From: Favolaschia claudopus
Taxonomy: Eukaryota; Basidiomycota; Agaricomycetes; Agaricales; Mycenaceae
Assembly: GCA_037176885.1 (NCBI GenBank)
Contig: JAWWNJ010000055.1
Coordinates: 372,001 to 436,000 of the forward strand
Direction of reading: 5' to 3'
Length of the DNA: 64,000 nucleotides
The notes below the pieces were generated by a model. It was not told the DNA's origin. It saw nothing but the letters and a program-made list of their open reading frames with translations, and made no database searches. Shown here in pieces: positions 11,171 through 22,966 of this stretch (the stretch's first letter is position 1; each line of letters begins with the position of its first letter). Position numbers and translations under genes: made by a program.

Positions 11171-13469
11171 TCAAGTTGTTTCATATGCTGCATTGTGGAT
11201 GCTGACACTTCGACCTGAAGGATCTGAGGAACAGCCCCAGTCCCCTCGAGGTATCCAGCTACAGAACGAGATGAGGGTTGAGGAAGGTGAGCCGACAAGA
11301 CACTCACCGAACTGCGGTACTTGCAGCCGCTTTGGAAGGGAAAAATTCTGCGAGGGGACTCTCAGTACCAAGACCCGAATCAATGCCAATCCAATTACCG
11401 TCGAATGTTTGGCGAATCATATACGCCTCCTTTGTCGTGGGTGTGTCAGCGTCGGCCCACCGCTCTCCTGCTTTGGCGAGTTGTTCATCGGAGACGACTG
11501 ATTCCGCGTGATCTTTTATCCTGGTTTTAGATCAGCAACTTGCGAGGGTGGGCGTGCATTACAGCGCACCCATCAATCCACGAGTATCCGACACCATCAG
11601 AAAATTGTTCCTTCTGCCGCCAGAGAATGGAAGTTGGAAGATAGGGCTGCGTGAATGTCGACATCAGAAAAGCTGCACAAAGAAAGACAGGACTCCATAC
11701 CTTCCCGTCTAACGAGACGTCGAAAGCTTTGCGAAGAATGTACTACGAACTCCAGACGTATGAATGGAGATTCTGTCAACAAAATTGCGGACCACCTTCT
11801 CCATCCTCGGACGGCCATCTTCGTCGACTTGCTGGTTTGCGCCCTTGCTGAACATCTTCTCGCGAGGGTCGACGTTCATCGCTACTTCAAGAAAAGCCTT
11901 GTCGAGGAAAGGGACGCGTGCTTCCAGACCCCATGCCATCGTTGATCTGGGGAAATTCAGCAATCATGTTTTGTCCTGCGAAGGATTCTTACTTGTTCGC
12001 TCGGAGACAATCTGAGGTATGGAGATTTTTGACACGCTTAACCGTCTCCTGGTGGAAGGAGTTGCTGTCTGGAGCGGCATGGAAATACAGATAACCTGTA
12101 CAGAATCTGGCAGTCCATTCGGCATCGGACAAAAGGACGCATACCTCCTAGAATCTCGTCGCTGCCTTCTCCACTGAGAACCATTTTCACACCCATCGCT
12201 TTGATTTTGCGGCTGAGAAGGTACATTGGAGTACTAGCTCTAACAGTCGTAACGTCGTAGGTTTCAAGGTGGTATATCACTTCTGGAATGGCATCCAAAC
12301 CCTCTTGTACCGTGAAAGTGTATTCATGATGAACAGTTCCCAGATAATGAGCAGCTTTTCTGGCGGCTAAGAGATCGGGGGAGTTTTCAAGGCCAATCGA
12401 GAACGAGTGAAGCTGCGGCCACGCCGCGAGTGTGGCTTACGACGTATTAATGCTGAGGGGTTCATGTGCAAGTAACAAAACATGTACCTTGCTCATCAAT
12501 AAGCCCGGTAGGTGTTGTGTTGCCACTGATAGCAGTCTGAGCTTTCCTTTTCCTGATCTCGTATTGTGCTTGAGCAGCCTTCTCGGTTTCTCGGGCAGCT
12601 ACGGCCGCAATCAAGCTACTGTCAAGCCCGCCGCTGAGGAGTACACCATACGGAACTTCTGACATCAGTCTTTTGCGGACGGCAGCTTCGAGGGTTTCAC
12701 GCAAGAGTGTTAAATCTGCGGGAGACGTCGGTATAGTTGCTTCTGGCCCATCCGCATCACCGTTCCACCAGGAGGGTTTGTAATATCGTGTAGTGGCGCC
12801 AGTTTTGCTGTCATAAACGTGGCCAGGGGGAAAGGAAATTATCTTGTCGCATTCATCAACCAAGGCTTTGAGTTCTGAGGCGAAGAACACGGCGCCGGGG
12901 CGTTTGGAATCCCATCCCTGGTATAGAGTAGTAATACCGATGGGATCGCGAGCAGCAATGATTCGTGATGGAGATACAGACTCGTCGAGGAGGACGAAGG
13001 AGAACATGCCATCTAGCATACCGCATAATTCTGTATCATACTTGAGGTACTAGGACAACGTTAACAACATGCACACAATCGGAGGGGAAGCAAAAGAAAT
13101 ACCAAGGGAAGAATAACTTCGCAATCGGAGTGGGTCTTGAATTTGATCTCTGACCCAAGAGTTTCGCGCAAAGCAATATGGTTGTAAATTTCTCCGTTGA
13201 CAGTGAGGATGATCTTTCCATCCTGGCTAACAAGCGGCTGGGCACCAGTATCTTTGAAGAAGAATTGAATGGGTTTGTTGTACTCTAGTCATCAGTGACT
13301 AACCAACACCAACGATGGCGAGACGCTCGTGGACGAGAATGCCATCCTTGCCGACAAAACAACCTGACCAGTCGGGACCTCGATGGCGCAAACGCTTTGA
13401 GCAGGCGATGAAACGAGCTCTGTCAGTTGCTGGCTTTTCTACGCCGTGAACCGCGAATATTCCACACAT
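11171..13469 (-). CDS. ASN1: Asparagine synthetase (glutamine-hydrolysing)
   Basis: The product starts MCGIFAVHG; Cys2 is the glutaminase nucleophile after removal of Met1. Then come [31 protein letters not shown] and [10 protein letters not shown] of the class-II amidotransferase domain. The synthetase domain has the ATP PP-loop [14 protein letters not shown], then [15 protein letters not shown] and [19 protein letters not shown]. The C-terminus reads [16 protein letters not shown]. Many short introns break the gene, and reconstructed joins (for example [11 protein letters not shown] and WIDG|IKDHAE) keep the frame. It converts aspartate and glutamine to asparagine and glutamate with ATP, in the cytosol. 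Divergent from PIS1 with about 200 bp between starts. Complete, no lesion seen. Confidence 0.95.
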
Positions 13470-13672
13470 GGATGTCGACGTGGACGAAAGAGAGTGAGTC
13501 AAGTAGCAGAGATAGATACGGTCAATGAAATTTCAAGATAAGATTATCTGTCGGCCGACGTTGACCGATAAGGAAAGTGATGACACACGTATTTATGCTT
13601 AGCTCATTTGCAAGCTCATTTCGGCCCGCTGGGGTCACCGCTTGAATCTTTTGCTGTTTCTCCGAATCTTCC

Positions 13673-14668
13673 ATGCCGCCTCGTAGACGCAACGCACCCG
13701 TGGATGTCGACGCAGAGGAGGCTCTTGGACTCGCCACCGCTCAGTCAGAAAATGTCTTTTTGTTCATCCCCAATCTAATCGGTATGTTGACGCGCGTTCT
13801 CGACATATTATCCGCTCGACCTCTTCTTACCAGGCTACTCTCGCATTCTTCTCGCCGCTGCGTCCCTGCACTTCATGAGCTATCATCCTGTCTATTGTAA
13901 GGCCACCCGCATCCTTCCGACCTCTGTTCACTTTGGCAAGGTACAATTGCATATTGTGTATCCTGTCTTCTTGATGCCTTCGACGGGTGGGCCGCTCGGA
14001 AATTCCACCAAGAGTCCAAGTTTGGTGCTGTCCTCGATATGGTCACTGATAGGTGTGGCAGTATTTCATGTTAACGCGACTTCATCACAATTGGTCTCAG
14101 ATGCACAACCTCTTGTTTGCTGTGTTACCTGTCCTCTGCCTATCCAGACTATGCCCTAGCCTTCCAATTCCTCATTGTTCTCGACTTCAGCAGTCACTAT
14201 ATGCATATGTATAGGTGCGCATCCATGCCTATCACCAAATCGTCCCTTATGTTGTATTTGTTCTGCCGCAGCTCTCTCGTCACTGGGTCTAGCAGTCACA
14301 AAGATATAAATAATGATGTCAGTCGAATTCTGCGATGGTACTATACGGACAAGGTGCGTGTCTGTCTCGTCAAAAACGTATCCAGTAAACTGAGCGCGGT
14401 GTAGGTCACTCTTTTCGTGGTTTGCGCCGCCAATGAGCTATTTTTCGTTTCGCTTTATCTGATGAAGTGGACTTCGAAACCTTTCACATTACTGGAAGCT
14501 GTTCCGTGGTTCGTCGGTCTAACCTATGCGCAGTTCTTCGCACTGTGCACTTTGCCGGTTTGTTCGCTGAAGAATATCATCAATATTGTGCAATTGTGGA
14601 AGGCGTCCAAAATATTGGTTGGGGTGGACATTGCGGAGAGAAAGAAGAAGGCATTAAAGCGGGCATGA
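13673..14668 (+). CDS. PIS1: CDP-diacylglycerol-inositol 3-phosphatidyltransferase (phosphatidylinositol synthase)
   Basis: ATG at 13673 opens MPPRRRNAPVDVDAEEALG, then FLFIPNLIGYSRILLAA. The CDP-alcohol phosphotransferase signature is clear: DAFDGWAARKF followed by FGAVLDMVTDR, fitting D-x2-DG-x2-AR-x8-G-x3-D-x3-D. Later exons hold SSHYMHMYSSLVTGSSSHK, characteristic of PI synthases, and a final helical stretch ending VDIAERKKKALKRA. Several introns of about 50 nt interrupt it. It makes phosphatidylinositol from CDP-DAG and myo-inositol in the ER membrane. Its product feeds GPI-anchor synthesis, in which the PIG-Y-like protein at 2454 may act. About 230 residues, normal for fungi. Confidence 0.93.
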
Positions 14669-14744
14669 CATTGCCTGCTACTAACAGTACATATACATAA
14701 TTTTATTTTACTTCACACTAGAGTTCAGTCAATTGGTCAGCATC

Positions 14745-17700
14745 ATGCCATCACTCACGTGTACCGACTTTTCACGGACGATCTCTGCGACGCGCCGCTC
14801 GTTGAATGCGCTCGCAGGCTCTTCTTCGACGTTCAGGTCCCTTCTGCTGAATAAGAGTCTTACTGTCTCTTATTCTCGCTCTCCGCTTCATCTGTCCTCG
14901 CGTCCAGCTAGAAAACAGTTTCTAACACCTACTCTCCACACCAAGCGGCTTTCTTCTACTGGTACTCCCGCCAGCGACCCTCCTCCACTAGAACCCCCCA
15001 GTGATGTCGCACCCCCGGATCCTCCTGCCGAATTCACCAGTCCTACGGACTCATCAGAGGAACCGGAGAAAACTAAGCGAAGGCTCAAGCCTAAAGAGAT
15101 AGAGATTCCGCTCGAGTTGCCTGAGGGACTTGTTACAGAGATTCTTTGGCGACCGGACTCTGAGCCTGGGCCATCAAATCATGCCTTGCCCCCGCCTGAG
15201 ATCTTCGAGGAGGCCCTTCACAATTTGCACATAACGCTCCATCCACAGACTCAACACAGGGCAACATGTGCGCGGCCCTGCATATTTTATTTGACCTCCA
15301 TTGAGAATTCTATCATCCAGATGCGTCGTCACTTGGTCCAATTGTAGAACCAACATTGGCCCTCTACTGCCCGATAGGTCCGCCCGTTACTTCTTTCTGA
15401 GTCTATTCATAACATACATCAGAGGGCGGCGAATATGTGATAGACGCCACCGTTAAAGAACTGGCCAGGAGAACAGATGCAGAGGTTCTTGTATTGGATG
15501 CCGTCCATCTTGCTGCAGGAGAATGGGGGGTGTTTGGCAAGCGTATGTTTGAACGCATTTATAAGAACAAATCTAACTTCCGCAACAGCCGCCAATGCAC
15601 TTCAACTGTCTCGAAATCCTCTTCATTTTAGGGCTTCTCCGGCTTCGAATTCCCGGCCGTTTCCTGATGAGGAGGAGGATGAAACTGACCAGACATCTGC
15701 ACCATTCACTCCGACTCAGATGACGTTAACTGTCCTCAGTAATGCCGCTCAATCTGGCAGGTCTGTGCTAGCTTCCCCATCTCGACGCAATGTGTCCCCC
15801 AGCAAAATTCAGGTGTTCTTCGAAACCGTCATCAACACTCAGCTTCCCGATGACCCTGATCAAAAGCCACGTCCTCGCCTGATTTATATTCGAGGTGATT
15901 TTACCGTCCTTTGATTCTATCTGCATTGCTCAAGTTTTCTCTGAGACTTTCCGACCCTGGCACCCTCTTCTTCTGCCTGGTACCCACCTCTGTTGTCATC
16001 CGTTCGCTCTCGCCGACGACGAGGTATACCTCGATCCACATCACCTATAACCCACCCTGTGACTATCGTATTTGGAATGACCGCACCTCTGATGCCTAAA
16101 TCAACTGGATTGAGTGGTCGCTCAGCCCCTCCTTATCCGCGTGCTCGGATGATGACCCAGTCTTCACCACGTCTCGCCCTACATTCTAGGCATGGTGAAA
16201 CTGAATGGGGCGAAGATGAGGTCAGCGAGAGAGCCCGAGAGCGTCGCCTCCGTGACCGTCTGCGCCGATGGGCAACAGGGGACACCCTCCATGACCAATT
16301 ACCCAAATTCTCCACTGCAGATGCAGAAGGCAGCAGTGATTCTGGTCCTGGATTTGTTATCATTGGGGGGCCGGCTGCCATGCTAGCACAGCAGCCAAAT
16401 GCGTTTGGCGAGTCTGGCAATCGCGACCCGAACCTCGATACGGACTCTGTGTTTTTCCGAACGTCAGTTCTTGTTCCAAGCGCCCGTTCTTCTACGGAAG
16501 AAAAAGCGTGCCGAGTTTCACGACGACGGGAAATCAATGAACTAACCATGCGTATGGGGGTTGGTGCTGTTGGAGGTCTGGTAGAGAAAACGACTGCTGC
16601 TGCTTGGAGTTCTATTCGAGACCCTGCCAAAACAGAAGAAGGGGAAGGTACTTCAGACGAAGCAGCACCGAAGACGAGGAGTATGTGGGAGGATTGGGGG
16701 AATAGAATCGAAGTATGGTTCCGCGTAATGGTCCGGCTCCGCTCATGGAATTCTGTTGAATAGATATGGCCGGTCGTTCGCGCTGTCGCTGATCGCGCAG
16801 TGGGACATACTGTGGCTACTCGTTCAGTGGATGGCTCAAAACGGTCACTAGCCGCAACCCCTGTCGATTGGTCCGCCATCGACAAAGCTTGGGCAACGCA
16901 CCATACCAGGCGCAGCGTGCGGCGGGCCTGGATGAAGGAAGCTTCAAAATCTGTTCGAGAGCAAGATGAATACGAGGATGATGAGGAGGAGATTGAACCT
17001 GAGGAAGAGGAGGTTGACGAAGTGGTAGAACGCCTGAGAAACGATGAAGACCTGGACCCGTACGAGCAACGACTACTGGGTTGTATTGTCAATACAGGTA
17101 TATGCTCTTTCGCTCTTCTCACGAGTGTTCTTACAAATTGCACAGCTACTATGCCCACCTCGTTTAGTCAAGTTCATCTGCCGCCTCACACCATAGATTC
17201 CATTCGGACAATTGTGTCGCTTCCCCTTTTACATCCACAGGCTTTTCAGCAGGGTATATTGAAAGAGCATGCCATGACAGGTTGCCTTCTGTTTGGGCCA
17301 CCGGTGCGTAGAGGGAAGCAACGGTTCTCAAAATATGGTTCTGATCGACAGAGTCTAGGGAACTGGTAAGACGCTTGTCGTCCGAGCCCTTGCTCGTGAC
17401 GCCGGCTGCCGTATGCTAGCGATCTCTCCTTCAGACATAATGGACATGGTTCGTTCCTTCCCTCTCTTTAGATGACGCCTGATCGCTTTGAAAGTATGTC
17501 GGAGAAGGTGAAAAACTAGTCAAGGCCGTCTTCACGCTGGCCCGCAAAATTGCCCCCTGTGTGGTGTTCTTAGATGAAATTGACGCTCTTTTCGGCGCTC
17601 GGATATCGGCTCGTGATCGTGCGAGCACGTTTTCACACCGGGGTGTCCTTACGGAGTTCATGCAAGAAATGGACGGTCTCAGAACCAGCAAAGACGACAA

Positions 17701-18456
17701 TGTCATTGTTATTGGTGCCACTAATCGACCTTTTGATCTGGATGACGCGGTTCTGCGACGCTTACCTCGGCGGTTGTTGATCGATTTGCCTGGGGAACGA
17801 GAACGCGAAGGTTTGTGCATTCATTGACTCTCGATATTCCGTGTCTATTCATTGACTATATTATCAACAGAGATTCTCAAGATCTTGCTGCGCGATGAGA
17901 CTTTGGGTCCCGATGTTGATCCTGCGAGTATTGCGAAAAAAACCGAAACTTTTTCGGGATCAGATCTCAAGCGTACGTGTGGGCTATCGTGCTTTCTTCA
18001 TGTGCTGATAATTCTACAGATCTCTGTGTATCGGCGGCTCTCGATGCTGTGAAGGAGAAAGTCGTGACACCGTGGTCATCCACAGTGCCCAACTCCTCCG
18101 GTGGTGCTCTCGCCACTGAGGTAGGCGTAAACTCTGCGACGGTCACGCTGCCAGTGTCCCCCGAAACCGAGCCGCCCGCATCTTCCGACACTGGGGACGA
18201 AGTTCCCGCGCCCGCAGTGGCGCCGCGGGTACTTCATCTTCGCCATTTCACAAAAGCTCTGAAGGAGATTTCCCCATCTTCTTCCGAATCTTTGGGGTCC
18301 CTCGCGGACCTCAAAAAATGGAACGACGAATTTGGTGAAGGGAAAAGTAGCCGGAAACGCCAGCAAGTGTGGGGTAAAGGGCTTTTTGGCTTCACAGAAC
18401 GAACGAACGGCAAGGAGGACGGCCGTGTCGTTCCGACGAACAATGACATACGATAG
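14745..18456 (+). CDS. Mitochondrial AAA+ ATPase of the Msp1/ATAD1-like (meiotic) group
   Basis: The ATG at 14745 opens MPSLTCTDFSRTISATRR, an Arg/Ser-rich, acid-poor leader that looks like a mitochondrial presequence. A long divergent N-terminal region follows. The single C-terminal AAA module has Walker A GPPGTGKTLVVRAL, formed only after removing an intron near 17304-17360; Walker B VVFLDEIDALFG; sensor-1 region VIVIGATNRPFDLDDA; and arginine fingers in LRRLPRRLLIDLP. It ends with a helical SGSDLK segment and a tail near VPTNNDIR. The AAA core resembles Msp1/ATAD1, which extracts mislocalised tail-anchored proteins, but the protein is far longer. In fungi this long form is usually called a mitochondrial AAA ATPase of unknown substrate. 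Convergent with NSE1. Confidence 0.85.
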
Positions 18457-18503
18457 AAACTAATACATAGACTATTAATGAATGGCACGATAATGGGAGA
18501 AAA

Positions 18504-19768
18504 TCAGCCGCGTCGAGAGCTTCGACGCGTGCCCTGCGTTTTGGCAGGGGTGTCAGATTCTTCTCCTTCACTTTCATCTTCATCCACATCCATGCTCTGA
18601 GTCTGAGCCGCCTTTGTTTTGTTTTTACGGCTCTGTTGGGTACGGGGCTGAGAAGGCTCATCAGCTTGCTCATCTTCCTCTTCCTCGTCGTCGCTGTTCT
18701 CGACGCTCTTTCGAATGCGTCGTCTACCGTCGTCGCCATCTCGAGCTGCACTTTCGCCGACAGGTGTCATAGTGTGAGGGTCGTTCCCTGGCCAGTCACA
18801 ATTGCACGTTGGGCATTTGCGGTTGCGGGCCGTGTATTTGGTGAAACAGTGGTAATGCATTCGAACCTGGCAATTTGGACCAGTACAGGCAATACCTTTG
18901 GTCATGATCTTAATGGCTTGTTGTGAGCAATGCGGCTGGAAAGGGGAATTTGTCCTACTCTAACCTCGAAGCAGATCACACATTCGATCACCTCATCTGG
19001 AAAGGTGGATTTGAGATAAGGTTGGAGTTCGAGCAGAGCCCGAGTCGAGAGAGAATATCGCCCGCGTCTGGACAAGTCTTAGAGTCGGCTTCGGATGGGA
19101 GATACCATGAATACTTGCTTGCTTTTTTGTAGCCAACCTTTAGCCACAAAACTTGACAGCACTACTTCAGCTTGTGTTTTGGTCATGTTAGACTTTTTCA
19201 AGACGCTGACTTCCCGTAAAGCGGCGAGGGAAGATAACGAAAACGATTCACGAGGTGCCGACATGATTTGGTCGACCTGATTTGTGGCATTAAACGGAGA
19301 AAGGACTAAAAAAACATAGTAAGGCGTACTAAGGCTTTGAAGAACGCAATTTCAGTGGGCGTATAGTCGGTGGCCATCTGGGCAACTTCGTCGCCCTTGC
19401 GGTTGACCTGGCTCTATTTTAGGCAGAGGATGATTGGGATGAAAAGACACCTACAATCGCGTACATTTCGCGACCAGTGGTCTCTTCTTGCAGATGCCGA
19501 AATTCGAGGTCGAGTGGATCGAGCGCTTGATTCACCTTGATCACGAAGGCTTCCCATTCTTCACGGGTTCCAGAGTGAGATATATCGAGGTTGTTATCCA
19601 CAGCTGCATATCTGTTAGAGAACGTTGCAGGTCAGAATTCGTGGTACCCATCACTGCATCCTTGGCCTTTGCCCACAGTGCCTGGGCTAGCTTTCCGGAA
19701 AGCACGCCACGCGACAGAACAGCTTGGAGGAAGAGGCGTTGAACGTCTTTCGCGTTAACTGTACTCAT
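18504..19768 (-). CDS. NSE1: NSE1, RING-type subunit of the SMC5/6 complex
   Basis: Start at 19768 gives MSTVNAKDVQRLFLQAVLSR, the winged-helix N-terminus of NSMCE1. Next come LDISHSGTREEWEAFVIKV, then a second winged-helix region, KTQAEVVLSSFVAKGWL. The variant RING follows: VIECVICFE joined across an intron to IMTKGIACTG, then MHYHCFTKYTARNRKCPTC, with the C4HC3-like spacing of Nse1. An acidic tail rich in Asp/Glu and Ser ends RRSSRRG. Nse1 pairs with Nse3 and Nse4 in the SMC5/6 complex, which acts in recombinational repair. About 200 bp separate its start from the upstream gene, and this stretch holds an ACGCGT-containing module shared with PRI2 (see 19814-19859). Confidence 0.88.
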
Positions 19769-19813
19769 TGTCTTTCAGGAGAGATGAGAGGACAAGACAA
19801 ATTAGGGATCGCG

Positions 19814-19859
19814 ACGCGTAACGCGTCCGTCACGGTGCCGAAAGAAAGTGTGACAGTGC
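19814..19859 (-). promoter_or_regulatory. NSE1 upstream module: ACGCGT pair plus GTCACGGTGC and GTGACAGTGC
   Basis: On the plus strand ACGCGT stands at 19814-19819 and 19821-19826, GTCACGGTGC at 19829-19838 and GTGACAGTGC at 19850-19859; a further ACGCGT is at 19983-19988. The ACGCGT pair lies 46-58 bp upstream of the NSE1 ATG. ACGCGT is the MluI cell-cycle box bound by MBF-type factors in yeasts at G1/S genes. The same arrangement precedes PRI2. Function is inferred. Confidence 0.5.
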
Positions 19860-20016
19860 TGAACAAATTCGGCCAGTTCGCTCGCTCTATACTGTCTCTC
19901 ACCAGCATATAGTGATATATATGGTCCCAAAAAGATCCCCAAAACGCTGAATAGAAAGACATGAATCATTGCAGGTTACGTAACGCGTAAGTAGGACGTC
20001 TATCTGCCTTGCGGGC

Positions 20017-20844
20017 TTAGAGTTTGGGAACACGCAGCGTCCCGCTAACCATAGCAGCCGCCCAAGAGGCGAAGACGATGCTAACGACGTGGACTTCTCC
20101 CCGACCACCAGCCGTTCCCCACAGGGTGAGAGTTCCCCAAGGAACTCCTGCTTTTCCTTCGATCCATCCTTGTTTTGTCCAATACGCGAGTACACCGACA
20201 AGGCACAGTGAGGAGGGTATTGGTAGTCCTTCAAAATATTTTGCCTTTCCAGTGCCGTCTTTGGGTACAAGGGCAACCGTCGCATTGAAACGAGCGAGAC
20301 GAGCAAGGCCACAGCAGATGAATGCGGTCAGTATAACGGTGTCGAGATACGTCCGCAATCCGATAACGAAGGCGAGAAGAGCTGGAGCAACGCCAAATGA
20401 AACCTATGCTAACAATGAGAAAGCGGGCAGGCATGACAGCAAGGTACCGTACCAAGTCCGCCAGACTATCAAGTTCCTGACCTAGCATACTAGTCGACTT
20501 TCTCCAGCGCGCGACTTTTCCGTCGAAGAAATCGAACATAAGTCCGGCCAGGGGAAAGGCAAGGGCCGACCACAAGTAGTCAATGTCGTTATTTAACAAG
20601 TAATGAGCGGAAGAGAATATGGATAGGGAGCCGCAGACGCCATTCATGATGGTGACAAGGTCAGCGAGCCGAAAGTTTCTAAGCAGAGGAAGGGGTTAAG
20701 ACTAGACCGCGACACGACTAGCGGCGGAATTGTAGACCTCACGAGGGTGAAATGACCATCTGTATCCTGATATTGTTGAAGAGCTTCAGCTTTGTCGTGT
20801 AGAGCTTCAGCTTTGTCGGATACACTGTTACGTCTGCGACTCAT
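20017..20844 (-). CDS. CHO1: CDP-diacylglycerol-serine O-phosphatidyltransferase (phosphatidylserine synthase)
   Basis: ATG at 20844 opens MSRRRNSVSDKAEALHDKAE. After an intron, NFRLADLVTIMNGVCGSLSI and the family motif FDFFDGKVARW...SMLGQELDSLADL match the CDP-alcohol phosphotransferase signature. VSFGVAPALLAF, CGLARLARFN and GLPIPSSLCLVGVLAYW follow, all typical of fungal PS synthases, and the protein ends SGTLRVPKL. It has several membrane helices and acts in the ER, making phosphatidylserine from CDP-DAG and serine, the entry to PE and PC. Length is about 245 residues, close to yeast Cho1. Its start lies about 96 bp downstream of the PRI2 stop. A 21-nt-period tandem repeat sits in the N-terminal coding part. 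Confidence 0.93.
20780..20818. repeat. 18-nt tandem duplication (21-nt period) in CHO1 exon 1
   Basis: The 18-mer AGAGCTTCAGCTTTGTCG is present at 20780-20797 and again at 20801-20818, separated by 3 nt. It is in frame and encodes the repeated DKAEAL in the N-terminal tail of phosphatidylserine synthase. Confidence 0.9.
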
Positions 20845-20940
20845 CGCGAAAGGATTTGGCACAAAGTACTTTGCTAACGTCGAATGTTGGAAGCAAGAGA
20901 GGAGGGGGATCAAACATCACAAGAATCACAAGTTACGTCA

Positions 20941-22732
20941 CTAGCTGAGCACCATCATCGCCTTTTCCTCTTGCGCTTTCGCAAGCTCCATGCTCTTGGC
21001 TGCGTATTGGTTGGGATGAGTGACGCTCTCCCCTCCACCTATCCCTTCTCCCTTCTTCACTCCGCTCGACGAATGCGTTATTTCGAACACTCGCGTGCAT
21101 GCCACATGGAAATGGCCAGCCTTGACCGTGTTCATAATCTCATGCAAATCGTTCGATGTCACGCCTTGCGGTCCGTATGTCGATAACAACGCAGACCGCA
21201 AGTTCTCTGGCGAAAAATGTCGGTATGGGCAGCCTGGATCCCCGCCTGAGGTCAAAATTTGTTGGCAACTACAAATGTCGGTCAGCCTCCAGAATTTCTA
21301 GGCCTGAGAGCGCGGACTTTTTAGCGGGATAATTCGCCCTTTTGCCTTCCAAACCGAATGCATGTCGAATATTGTACTTGTACATCTTGTTGAAGGTATC
21401 GTCGTTGATTCTATCGAACGACTTTCTCCAAAATACGATGGCTTCTTCGATCGAAAGGCCGAGTACCTGATTACTCATTCGTTAAATGAGGCAATTGTCA
21501 CCATTCGCTACCACTTGCCTTCAAAAACAGACCGTACTCCAGCCTTCCAAAGTGGTTCAGCCGACGGTCCGCCCTCAGCTTCTGGTGTGAATTCCGCATA
21601 CACATCGGGAAATGTTTCGGTGCAAGGTCGTCCACCATGTCGGCTGTGATTGAGCCGCTATTCAGGTCCGCAGGGGCGGAATTCCATTCTGACCCGCCTC
21701 CTGCGAGGAACCCTTGCGATAAATTATCAAGAATCCCACCAAGTCGTGTGTCCTCGTCAAGGCGTGGCATGTATCTTGAGGTAGCCTGTGACCCCCCTCA
21801 ATATCTGATCAATGAAGTGGTTATACGCCCTACAATCAAATTGCGTTCCAGTTGAGTTTCGAATTCCTGGTATACAATACTGGACTGTTCCCGGCTTGGC
21901 ACATACGCCCACCCGCCTTTGAGAAAGACCTTCCGTCTATCAACAAGATCGGGAACGCGCGTCCATCGAACCTAAATATCAGGTTTGACATTCCATTCAT
22001 GTTTGACAACATTTTGCTCACTTTGTAATATTTGTCGGCTTCAAACGCATCCGCTCGACTTTGATAAGTGAGGAGTTGCTGCTTATATTGTTCCTTTTCT
22101 GCTTTGTCGACCTGAAAGTTGCTGAGTTAGCCAGTTTTGGCAGAAAATGCATGACCTACCGCGATCCAGTTAAAGTCCCGTGTATTCAAGAAAGATTCAC
22201 GTTCAGTACTGTCATCCGTTTCATACCGAACCTTGAATAGAGTTGTTTCGGCCTTGACGAATCTCCGTCTGAGTTCCTCGCTGGTCCAGTCAATATATCG
22301 TCCTCCACATGTATACATGTTCGGCTCACGTTCGACAAAACGCTAATCTGAGCACAAAATGGCCAAGTTGATCCGTACGCCGTTGACCCTCCTTGTCCAC
22401 ACTGACTGCGTTGTTGGATTTCAAGGGAAGATACTTTTCGCACTGGGTTGAAGTGATAGTCTTGGTTTCATCCCAACTACGATTGCGGGCGGCAGATGAT
22501 TCGATTTCGGCAAGTATTCGCAGTCGGTCCAATGCAGCTGTCTCAAACTCCTCGATAGTCACATCATAAAGAGGCGGTTTATCATAACTTGACGCGTAGT
22601 CAGTTGGATGGTCCTCTTAACTGGTCTTGCAACGCACAAATTGAGTCGGTGGGGATAGTTTGCGCTCTGATGAAGCTCGACATGTGTTCCACTGCTCTCG
22701 CCATAGGATGATCGCTCTTCAATCTTGAACAT
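20941..22732 (-). CDS. PRI2: DNA primase large subunit
   Basis: ATG at 22732 opens MFKIEERSSYGESSG, then YPHRLNLCV and VTIEEFETAALDRLRILAEI. The iron-sulfur C-terminal domain is well preserved: FPMCMRNSHQKLR, HFGRLEYGLFLK, LGLSIEEAIVFWRKSF, YKYNIRHAFGLEGKRANYP, NCQQIL (after an intron), GCPYRHFSPENLR and HVACTRVFEITH. The four cysteines expected to hold the [4Fe-4S] cluster are all present. With the small catalytic subunit it starts RNA primers for DNA polymerase alpha. At least six introns are needed to join the exons; none shows a lesion. The promoter holds an ACGCGT 35 bp from the ATG, in a module like that of NSE1. Confidence 0.92.
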
Positions 22733-22766
22733 GACGGACGAGAAAGAGCAAGGTTGTGACTGTCAA

Positions 22767-22812
22767 ACGCGTAGCGTCACAGTGCATCACACCGTATCGT
22801 GAGTGACAGTGC
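22767..22812 (-). promoter_or_regulatory. PRI2 upstream module: ACGCGT plus GTCACAGTGC and GTGACAGTGC
   Basis: On the plus strand ACGCGT is at 22767-22772, GTCACAGTGC at 22776-22785 and GTGACAGTGC at 22803-22812, starting 35 bp upstream of the PRI2 ATG. Order and orientation relative to the gene are the same as in the NSE1 module. ACGCGT fits an MBF-type site; the meaning of the two 10-mers is unknown. Confidence 0.5.
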
Positions 22813-22966
22813 CGACATGTCAAATCGTCTAGACATGAATACGTTCAGAAATTTCCGTTGAATCCATCCGAGTACATTGAACATTATCTACGCAGTCTAA
22901 GGAATTATTGGACTAATACACAGCATTTTGAGAGCAATAAGAAAGCATATCGAATAAGCAATTTTA

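Noticed and set aside
16133..17158. Minus-strand open frame of 341 codons
   Set aside because: It lies wholly antisense to the AAA ATPase exon, is Ser/Arg-rich in the way reverse frames of biased coding DNA are, and matches no family.
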